Shown: positions 1 to 4,948 of the stretch, piece by piece | Position numbering within the stretch: the first letter of the stretch is position 1 | How the letters are laid out: the number at the start of each line of letters is the position of its first letter | Origin: Archaeoglobaceae archaeon | GTDB taxonomy: Archaea > Halobacteriota > Archaeoglobi > Archaeoglobales > Archaeoglobaceae | NCBI GenBank assembly: GCA_027066965.1 | Contig: JAMOMT010000193.1 | Span: forward strand, 1 to 5,056 | DNA length: 5,056 bases | Direction of reading: 5' to 3' | Notes under the pieces: generated by a model | What the model was told of the DNA's origin: nothing | The model's database searches: none | Seen by the model: only the letters and a program-made list of their open reading frames with translations | Translations under genes and position numbers: made by a program

Positions 1-433
1 CTCCTACAAGAATTGTGCAGGAAGGATAGACTGGGTAGCCAGGGTCTGGACAGAGAACTACGTCTTCACTCTCTACGAAGGCAAGAGGTAAGTGGGCTAT
101 GCCCTCCTTCGAGCCTATCAGAGCTACAATATCGTCTGGATCGACTTTTACTCCCTTTCTCCTCTCGTAGAATCGGGAGGCTGCCTCTCTAAAAGATAAC
201 ATTCCAGCGTAGCTCGGGTACTTCTGGTTCTCGACCTTCTCGACCGCCTTCTTCATCGCCTCGACTATGGGCGGAGGAGTTGGCAGATCGGGATCTCCAA
301 CCCCAAAGTCTATTACGTCAACCCCCTCCTTCAGCTTCTCAGCTTTCATAGCATCGAGCTCTGCGAAGAGGTATGGGGGCATCTTTCTCAGCCTTTCTGC
401 GAGCTCAGGCTTTGACTTGGTTGGCCCGGGCAT
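1..433 (-). CDS. dapL: LL-diaminopimelate aminotransferase, N-terminal part (truncated by window edge)
   Basis: A PLP-dependent fold-type I aminotransferase; 144 codons are visible and the C-terminal part, with the PLP-binding Lys, lies outside the window. DapL converts tetrahydrodipicolinate and glutamate directly to LL-diaminopimelate and 2-oxoglutarate in lysine synthesis, in the cytosol. Visible family features: MPPYLFAELD at about residues 18-27, the substrate-loop motif DFGVGDPDLPTP at 42-53, YPSYAGMLSFREA at 72-84, the cofactor-phosphate motif GSKEGIAHLP at 107-116, and DPGYPVYPS at 130-138. The YPSY-G-FR, SKEGIAHLP and DPGYPVY set is typical of archaeal and bacterial DapL-like proteins, but aspartate and other class I aminotransferases share much of it, so substrate is inferred. 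The start at 433 is chosen because GGGTGAT lies 3 nt upstream and a stop (TAG, 443-445) closes the frame just before it. It follows gltA by 38 nt on the same strand and is probably the third gene of an operon. Confidence 0.85.
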   Translation of the reverse strand, partial: MPGPTKSKPELAERLRKMPPYLFAELDAMKAEKLKEGVDVIDFGVGDPDLPTPPPIVEAMKKAVEKVENQKYPSYAGMLSFREAASRFYERRKGVKVDPDDIVALIGSKEGIAHLPLAFVESEDVVLCPDPGYPVYPSCTILVG

Positions 434-436
434 GGT

Positions 437-443
437 ATCACCC
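437..443 (-). promoter_or_regulatory. Shine-Dalgarno site of dapL
   Basis: The minus strand reads GGGTGAT, ending 3 nt before the ATG at 433. GGTGAT is complementary to the AUCACC part of the archaeal 16S rRNA 3' tail. It fixes the dapL start and fits an internal operon cistron translated from its own ribosome site. Confidence 0.7.
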
Positions 444-454
444 TACCAATGCAT
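443..454 (-). other. Possible three-codon upstream ORF (Met-His-Trp-stop)
   Basis: The minus strand reads ATG CAT TGG TAG, preceded at 7 nt by AAGGTGAT. Its stop codon overlaps the first G of the dapL Shine-Dalgarno GGGTGAT, and it is in frame with dapL. It could be a minimal leader coupling ribosome arrival to dapL, the remains of an older upstream start, or chance. No evidence of translation is available from sequence alone. Confidence 0.2.
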
Positions 455-471
455 CCTGTAAATCACCTTAC

Positions 472-1635
472 TTATTCTCTCTCCTCAACTGGAACATACC
501 TCCTCCTCGCCTCTCCAACGTAGAGAGCCCTCGGTCTAATCAGCCTGTTGTTCTCGTATTGCTCAATTATGTGAGCTGTCCACCCGGCGATCCTGCTTAT
601 CGCGAAGACAGTTATGAATAGGTCGTCGGGTATGCCGAGGTTAGCATAAACGCTCGCAGAGTAGAAGTCGACATTTGGATAGAGTTTCTTGTACTTGTAA
701 ACCGCATCCTCAACAGCCAAGCTGATCTGATACCATTTCGGCTCTTTAACCTGAGCGAGCTTTTCTGCGAGCCTCTTCAGCACGAGTGTTCTCGGGTCTA
801 TTACGCCCCTGTAAACCCTGTGCCCGAAGCCCATTATCCTCTCCCCTCTTTCGAGCTTCATCTTGACGTATTCTTCAGCCCTCCAGGGCACGGCTATCTC
901 TCTCAGCATCTCTATTACCTTCTGAGAAGCTCCTCCATGCAGTGGCCCCATAAGAGTGCCAGTAGCTGCTACCACACAGGCGTACATGTCAGCGAGAGTG
1001 GAGGCGGCAATCCTTGCTGCAAAAGTCGAGGCGTTGAGCTCGTGGTCAGCGTGCAGAATGAGATCAACGTCCATTGCTCTCGCCTCTATCTTCTCAGGCT
1101 CTTCGCCCTTCAGCATGTAGAGGAAGTTCGCAGCGTGTCCCAACTCTTCGTTCGGGTGAATCAGCTTCTGTCCGCTCCTTATTCTGTGGAAGTACGCAAC
1201 TATCGTCGGGAACTTCGCTATCAGGCTCTTCGCTTTGGCTATGCTGACGTCGTGACTCCTATAGTGGATGTGCTTGTCCATGGTTCCGAGGTAGCTGACA
1301 GCCGTTCTGAGAACGACCATAGGATGAGAGAATGGAGATAAGTGTGTAAGCAGGCCTATTATCTGTGGAGGGAGTTCTCTCAGCTCTTTAAGCTCTTCGC
1401 TAAAGGCTTCAAGCTCGCTTTTGCTCGGCAACTCTCCGAAAAGTAAAAGGTAAGCTACCTCCTCAAAGGTTGAGTGCTCGGCAAGCTCTTCAACTGCATA
1501 GCCCCTATACTCAAGAACACCCTTCCCTTCCTCAAGCTCAATCCTGCATATTCCAGTTTTGCAGGCAATTATGTCCTGCAAACCCTCCTGAACCTTCTTA
1601 TGAGTTTTCAGCTCTTTGTTCAGTTCAGTCAACAT
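472..1635 (-). CDS. gltA: Citrate synthase
   Basis: Condenses acetyl-CoA and oxaloacetate to citrate and CoA in the cytosol. The 387-residue product has the length of the short archaeal and Gram-positive type. All expected active-site elements are seen: HADHELNASTF at 195-205, GPLHGGA at 230-236 with H233 (counterpart of pig heart H274), the signature GFGHRVYRGVIDPR at 269-282 with H272 (counterpart of H320), and D323 in NVDFYSAS (counterpart of D375). The C-terminal Arg-rich stretch near RLIRPRALYVG is also normal. A 2-methylcitrate synthase uses the same residues and cannot be excluded from sequence alone. The start at 1635 is supported by a near-perfect Shine-Dalgarno AAGGAGGTG just upstream. 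It begins 32 nt after the deoA stop and ends 38 nt before dapL, all on one strand. Citrate made here leads to 2-oxoglutarate and glutamate, the amino donor of the downstream aminotransferase, which gives the gltA-dapL pairing some sense. Confidence 0.95.
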   Translation of the reverse strand: MLTELNKELKTHKKVQEGLQDIIACKTGICRIELEEGKGVLEYRGYAVEELAEHSTFEEVAYLLLFGELPSKSELEAFSEELKELRELPPQIIGLLTHLSPFSHPMVVLRTAVSYLGTMDKHIHYRSHDVSIAKAKSLIAKFPTIVAYFHRIRSGQKLIHPNEELGHAANFLYMLKGEEPEKIEARAMDVDLILHADHELNASTFAARIAASTLADMYACVVAATGTLMGPLHGGASQKVIEMLREIAVPWRAEEYVKMKLERGERIMGFGHRVYRGVIDPRTLVLKRLAEKLAQVKEPKWYQISLAVEDAVYKYKKLYPNVDFYSASVYANLGIPDDLFITVFAISRIAGWTAHIIEQYENNRLIRPRALYVGEARRRYVPVEERE

Positions 1636-1637
1636 AA

Positions 1638-1645
1638 CACCTCCT
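1638..1645 (-). promoter_or_regulatory. Strong Shine-Dalgarno site of gltA
   Basis: The minus strand reads AGGAGGTG, fully complementary to the archaeal 16S 3' end and 2 nt from the ATG at 1635 (4 nt counted from the GGAGG core). It contrasts with deoA, which has no such site, and supports gltA being an internal cistron. Confidence 0.8.
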
Positions 1646-1670
1646 TAATTAGCTCAAGTTAATCAGCTCA
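1645..1670 (-). repeat. Tandem 12-mer TGAGCTRATTAA at the deoA-gltA junction
   Basis: On the minus strand TGAGCTGATTAA (1670 to 1659) is followed by TGAGCTAATTAA (1656 to 1645), identical at 11 of 12 bases with a period of 14. The first three bases of the upstream copy are the TGA stop of deoA, and the downstream copy runs straight into the gltA Shine-Dalgarno. It looks like a small duplication that lengthened the gap; a regulatory role is not shown. Confidence 0.65.
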
Positions 1671-3185
1671 GTAGTACCTGTAGGACGGATATTTTTCGAG
1701 AATCATTCCCGATACCTTTACCGGGGGCTCTCTCATTGCCAGCTCTATAGCCTGTTCGAGTTTCCACTCCTTCTCAGCATATATCGTAAATAGTTTGTCC
1801 CCCTTTTTGACGTGCTGTCCACCCTTCTTATGCAAAACAATACCGGCACCCTTATCCTTAGGTGCTCCAGCAGCTCTCGCAACCTTAACGACCCTCTTGT
1901 TGTCAACCCTCGAAACGGCCCCATCTATCGGAGAAACGACATCGTACGTCTTGTCACCTATAGGCACGTTCTCGCTGCTAACGTTCGGCTCTCCACCCTG
2001 AGCCTCTACTATCTCCCTGAACTTCTCCAAAGCTTTTCCTGACTCGAGAACTCTCTTCGCGTACTCAACTCCGTCAGTCGCAACTCCTGCCATTTCGAGC
2101 AGCGTTCCTGCTATTCCCAGAGCTTTCTCTATCAAACTCCTCGGAGCTTTACCTTTTTCAAGAGCCTCAAGAGCCTCTTTAGCCTCAAGAGCTGGGCCAA
2201 CAGCTTTCCCAATTGGCTGGGAACCGTAGGTTATCGCACAAGTAACATTCAATCCCAGCCTCCTGCCAAGGGTGACGAAGTCGTTCGCAAGTTCTCTTCC
2301 CTTGTCTATGTCCGGGACTTTTGCCCCCCTACCCACGGGTATGTCTATGACCACGAACTGAGCTCCAATAGCGCCCTTCTTCGCCATGACGCTCGCTAAT
2401 AACTGAGAGTGAGGATCTATAGAGAGGGGGTACTCAACTCGAATTATCTTGTCGTCAGCCGGAGCTATGTTAGTTGCTCCACCCCATGCTATCACTCCTC
2501 CAACCCTCTCGGTAATCTCTTTTATCTCGTCAACCGAAAGGCAGACATTAGCAAGAACCTCCATCGTGTCTGCCGTTCCGCTCGCAGAAGTTATGGCTCT
2601 GCTCGCAGTCTTTGGTATGTAGAGACCAGTTGCAGCGACTATAGGGACTATAAGCAAGGAGATCTTGTTCCCAGGCACTCCACCTATGCTGTGCTTGTCT
2701 ACTATCGTACCCTTCTCGAATGTAACAGTCTCCCCGGTCTCTATCATCGCCCTAGTCAACCACTCTATCTCGTCCATGTCCATTCCGTGGAAGTAGTTCG
2801 ATAGGACAAAAGCAGAGAGCTCTATCTCGTTGAGAGCATCATTAACGATGTCACTCACTATGGAGTATATCTCTTCCTTCTTCAGCTTATGACCGTCCAT
2901 TTTCTTTCTGATGTACTCGACGCTCGGAGGTTTGGCAACGGGATAAGCCTCTACCTCTCCGCCCTCCTCGATTTCGAGGTACTCGGTTATGTTCTTAGAT
3001 ATCCCAATTTCTCCTCTCTCTATCATTCCAGTGGCGATTTGCACATCTGCGACTATGCTTTTTCTACCAAAAATGAGCTTTATTCTATCTCCAACGAGCA
3101 ATCCGAGTTCCTGAGCGTCCTCTTGGCTTAGGATGGCCGAAGCTCTCTCCATTCTAACTGGTATGAGCTTAACCCTGAACTTCAT
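1668..3185 (-). CDS. deoA: AMP phosphorylase (archaeal DeoA)
   Basis: Splits AMP (in characterised homologues also CMP and UMP) with phosphate to free base and ribose 1,5-bisphosphate, first step of the archaeal route through ribose-1,5-bisphosphate isomerase and form III RuBisCO to 3-phosphoglycerate. The 505-residue length fits the archaeal AMP phosphorylase family (about 500), not bacterial thymidine phosphorylase (about 440), because of an N-terminal domain of about 84 residues. Next come the nucleoside phosphorylase core with DKHSIGGVPGNK at 163-174, the thymidine/pyrimidine phosphorylase signature ASRAITSASGTADTMEV at 194-210, D257 (probable proton donor by family alignment), S265 and K289, then the C-terminal PYNP-type domain from about 413 with KGAGIVLHKKGGQHVKKGD at 445-463. 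An ATG 24 nt upstream (3209) is in frame, but it touches the TATA box and lies upstream of the predicted transcript start, so 3185 is chosen. It heads the deoA-gltA-dapL cluster. Confidence 0.93.
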   Translation of the reverse strand: MKFRVKLIPVRMERASAILSQEDAQELGLLVGDRIKLIFGRKSIVADVQIATGMIERGEIGISKNITEYLEIEEGGEVEAYPVAKPPSVEYIRKKMDGHKLKKEEIYSIVSDIVNDALNEIELSAFVLSNYFHGMDMDEIEWLTRAMIETGETVTFEKGTIVDKHSIGGVPGNKISLLIVPIVAATGLYIPKTASRAITSASGTADTMEVLANVCLSVDEIKEITERVGGVIAWGGATNIAPADDKIIRVEYPLSIDPHSQLLASVMAKKGAIGAQFVVIDIPVGRGAKVPDIDKGRELANDFVTLGRRLGLNVTCAITYGSQPIGKAVGPALEAKEALEALEKGKAPRSLIEKALGIAGTLLEMAGVATDGVEYAKRVLESGKALEKFREIVEAQGGEPNVSSENVPIGDKTYDVVSPIDGAVSRVDNKRVVKVARAAGAPKDKGAGIVLHKKGGQHVKKGDKLFTIYAEKEWKLEQAIELAMREPPVKVSGMILEKYPSYRYY

Positions 3186-3208
3186 AGTAGCTAAACACCC
3201 CGAAGACA

Positions 3209-3236
3209 TTTTTAAAGTTTTGCCGAATTTTCGTAA
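3209..3236 (-). promoter_or_regulatory. TATA/BRE promoter of the deoA-gltA-dapL operon
   Basis: The minus strand reads CAAAACTTTAAAAATG, with the TATA-like TTTAAA at 3216-3211 and the A-rich BRE-like CAAAAC just upstream. The box centre is about 28 nt before the A of the ATG at 3185, so transcription should begin at or within a few nt of that codon, giving a leaderless or nearly leaderless mRNA. About 13 nt further upstream lies TTACGAA (3236 to 3230), partly overlapping the inverted repeat CGAA-TT-TTCG at 3224-3233, a possible regulator site. Confidence 0.6.
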
Positions 3237-3337
3237 CCTCTTTCATCACGGGCGAATCTTGTTTTGAAAATTTGTGGTTTTGTGACGAGATGTTTAACTG
3301 GTTCAAGAGAGTGCTGCGAGATGCCCGTATAGTTAAG

Positions 3338-3367
3338 AAAAATAATTTTTAATAACGATAGCAAAAA
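3338..3367 (-). terminator. Oligo-T termination region downstream of cysS
   Basis: Beyond the cysS stop the minus strand has two T5 runs, at 3367-3363 and 3342-3338, about 22 and 47 nt after the stop codon. Archaeal transcription commonly ends at such T-runs without a stable hairpin. The second run belongs to the small palindrome AAAAATAATTTTT (3338-3350), so it would present T5 on either strand. No gene on the plus strand ends here, so only the minus-strand role has an obvious client. Confidence 0.45.
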
Positions 3368-3388
3368 CTAGATAAGTAAATCATATAT

Positions 3389-4807
3389 TTAAACTAGCCT
3401 CCACCTCGTCCCCTTCGGTGTATCTATAAGTCGGTAACCTTTCTCCCTCAGTCTATCCCTTATCCTGTCGGCCTTCTCGAAGTTTCTCTCCTTTCTGTAA
3501 ATCTCCCTCTCCTTTACCAGCTCTACAAGCTCTTTACTGAGAACGGGAACTCTCCTATAGCTATCGAAGAGTCCAAGGATGCTGCACAGCCCCTTCATAG
3601 TCTCAAACGCGAACTCGAGAGAGGGAAGAGAGCTATTACTTTCCTTCAGAATTCTGTTTGCACTGTTGGCGAACGTGTGGAGAGCTGCAAAGGCTACCGG
3701 TGTGTTCAAGTCGTCATCCATCGCCGCCAGAAAATCTCTCTCAAGTTTCCTAGCTTCCTCAGCAATCTCGTTCGATTCACCAGCACTGTAAATGCCGCTC
3801 TTTATCGCAGCTATTTCCATGTCTATCGCTTCAAGCGTGTTCTTCAGATACTCGTAAGCCCTCTTACACTTCTCCATCGCCTCCTCGCTGAAGTCGAGAG
3901 CAGTTCTATAGTGGGCTGATAGCAGAAAGTACCTGAGCACCTCCCCTTCGTACTTGGAGAGCACGTCCCTTATCCTGACTATGTTGCCCAAGCTCTTACT
4001 CATCTTTTCTCCCCTTATCCTGACGAAGTCGTTGTGAATCCAGTATCGAACGGGCTCGACTCCCGTCAAGGCGAGACTCTGGGCTCTCTCGTTCTCGTGG
4101 TGGGGAAATATCAGGTCCTTCCCCCCTCCGTGGATGTCGAACGGTATGCCCAAGTATTTCGAAGCCATGACGCTGCACTCTATGTGCCAGCCCGGTCTCC
4201 CCTTCCCCCAGGGAGAGTCAAAAACTGCCTTTGCTCTGACATCCTCCTCTTTTGCAGCCTTCCACAGTGCAAAGTCCTTGACGTCCTTTTTCCTCGGATC
4301 TGGCTCTATTCTGTGCCTGTTCAGCTCCTCCAGGCTCATGCCAGAGAGCTTTCCGTACGACTCGAGAGCTGGAACATGGAAGTAGATATCCGAGCCATTC
4401 TCTCCCTCTACGACGTAGGCGTAGCCCTTCTCCACAAGTTTGGAAACCGCAGAGATTATCTCGTCGATGTTCTCAGTCACCCTCGGGTTTATCGACTCCT
4501 TAACATTCAGTTTCTTGATGTCCTCAAGGTAGGCAGAGATGAAGTAATCAGAAATCTCCTTGAAGGACTTTCCCTCCTGAACAGCTCTCTTAACTATCTT
4601 GTCATCGACATCCGTGAAGTTCTGGACGTACCTCACCGAGTGACCCTTGTACTCGAGGTACCTCCTAAGAGTGTCGAAAACGACAGCACACCTCGCGTGG
4701 CCTATGTGGGAGTAATCGTAAGCCGTTATTCCGCATACGTACATTCTGACTGTTCTCTCGAGCTTCAGCTCCTCTTTCTGCTTGGTAAGAGTATTGTAAA
4801 CCTTCAT
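3389..4807 (-). CDS. cysS: Cysteinyl-tRNA synthetase (class I)
   Basis: Charges tRNA-Cys with cysteine using ATP, in the cytosol. The 472 residues match the usual length of about 460-480. The Rossmann-fold catalytic part has HIGH at 34-37 inside CGITAYDYSHIGHAR and KMSKS at 268-272 inside RGEKMSKSLGN. The four zinc ligands that recognise the cysteine thiol are all present: C25, C211 (in WHIEC), H236 and E240 (in HHENE); the 25- and 4-residue spacings of the last three equal those of E. coli CysRS. A helical DALR-type domain follows from about 330, and the ending NFEKADRIRDRLREKGYRL with DTPKGTRWR is the family's C-terminal anticodon-side signature. The start at 4807 is the usual N-terminus (MKVYNTLT). 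No Shine-Dalgarno precedes it; a TATA-like box 26 nt upstream suggests a leaderless message. It is followed by T-runs and a 203-nt gap, so it is probably a single-gene unit. Confidence 0.97.
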   Translation of the reverse strand: MKVYNTLTKQKEELKLERTVRMYVCGITAYDYSHIGHARCAVVFDTLRRYLEYKGHSVRYVQNFTDVDDKIVKRAVQEGKSFKEISDYFISAYLEDIKKLNVKESINPRVTENIDEIISAVSKLVEKGYAYVVEGENGSDIYFHVPALESYGKLSGMSLEELNRHRIEPDPRKKDVKDFALWKAAKEEDVRAKAVFDSPWGKGRPGWHIECSVMASKYLGIPFDIHGGGKDLIFPHHENERAQSLALTGVEPVRYWIHNDFVRIRGEKMSKSLGNIVRIRDVLSKYEGEVLRYFLLSAHYRTALDFSEEAMEKCKRAYEYLKNTLEAIDMEIAAIKSGIYSAGESNEIAEEARKLERDFLAAMDDDLNTPVAFAALHTFANSANRILKESNSSLPSLEFAFETMKGLCSILGLFDSYRRVPVLSKELVELVKEREIYRKERNFEKADRIRDRLREKGYRLIDTPKGTRWRLV

Positions 4808-4827
4808 GGGCCGAAGTATGGAAAGGA

Positions 4828-4841
4828 GGATTTATGCTTTT
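4828..4841 (-). promoter_or_regulatory. Candidate cysS promoter
   Basis: The minus strand reads AAAAGCATAAATCC; the core ATAAAT is centred about 26 nt before the A of the cysS ATG at 4807, the distance expected for a leaderless transcript, with an A-rich BRE-like stretch before it. A second TATA-like box, TTTAAAA at 4859-4853, would instead give a leader of about 22 nt with no Shine-Dalgarno (its only purine-rich match lies on the other strand). I favour the nearer box. Confidence 0.4.
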
Positions 4842-4913
4842 GTGTATGCTGCTTTTAAAGCTCGTGAGTGTCGTGAATTACGAAACTTACAATTTGAAAG
4901 CTACTTTGAAAAG

Positions 4914-4926
4914 TTACGAATTTAAA
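4914..4926 (+). promoter_or_regulatory. TATA/BRE promoter of the lipoprotein gene
   Basis: TTACGAATTTAAAC contains a TTTAAA box at 4921-4926 preceded directly by a BRE-like CGAA. The box centre is about 25.5 nt before the A of the ATG at 4949, which predicts a leaderless mRNA. A GGAG at 4934-4937, 11 nt from the ATG, is too far and too weak to decide the start. Confidence 0.6.
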
Positions 4927-4948
4927 CAGAGATGGAGTAGACACTTCA

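Larger units (their letters stand above)
437..471 (-). repeat. Imperfect direct repeat GTARGGTGAT in the gltA-dapL gap
   Basis: On the minus strand GTAAGGTGAT (471 to 462) and GTAGGGTGAT (446 to 437) match at 9 of 10 bases with a 25-nt period. Each copy contains the anti-16S hexamer GGTGAT, so the gap has two possible ribosome sites. The copy nearer dapL serves its ATG; the distal copy sits 7 nt before an ATG at 454 that opens a three-codon ORF. The repeat itself is seen directly; its role is unknown. Confidence 0.6.
3186..3388. other. cysS-deoA intergenic region
   Basis: This 203-nt AT-rich gap holds the cysS T-run terminator near 3338-3367 and the deoA promoter near 3209-3236. Between them (about 3237-3337) I found no convincing tRNA, C/D box RNA or conserved-looking ORF; a 20-codon plus-strand ORF at 3290-3352 has no ribosome site. 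The gap separates cysS from the downstream operon transcriptionally. Confidence 0.6.

Noticed and set aside
820..1341. 173-codon open frame on the plus strand opposite gltA
   Set aside because: Antisense shadow of citrate synthase; no ribosome site, promoter or recognisable product.
3186..3209. Eight-residue N-terminal extension of deoA from the ATG at 3209
   Set aside because: That ATG touches the TATA box and lies upstream of the predicted transcript start; the ATG at 3185 fits the promoter and the family N-terminus.
3243..3249. Perfect C-box match GTGATGA on the minus strand, suggesting a C/D box sRNA
   Set aside because: No CTGA D box or C'/D' pair follows within the 50-60 nt expected before the deoA start.
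3300..3306. GGTTCAA, resembling a tRNA T-loop
   Set aside because: The flanking bases do not form a T-stem and there is no acceptor or anticodon arm around it.
3248..3328. Inverted repeat ACGGGC / GCCCGT in the cysS-deoA gap
   Set aside because: Only six pairs, about 69 nt apart, with no extension on either side; expected by chance.
3290..3352. 20-codon plus-strand ORF (starts MFNWFKRVLR) in the cysS-deoA gap
   Set aside because: No Shine-Dalgarno and no convincing TATA box; ends in the T-run by chance of composition.
4034..4858. 274-codon open frame on the plus strand opposite cysS
   Set aside because: It is fully antisense to a complete, motif-bearing cysS, its product has no recognisable motif, and open antisense frames of this size arise from the codon bias of the real gene.
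4806..4925. 39-codon plus-strand ORF across the cysS-lipoprotein gap
   Set aside because: It starts opposite the cysS start codon, has no ribosome site before its first ATG, and ends inside the TTTAAA box of the lipoprotein promoter.
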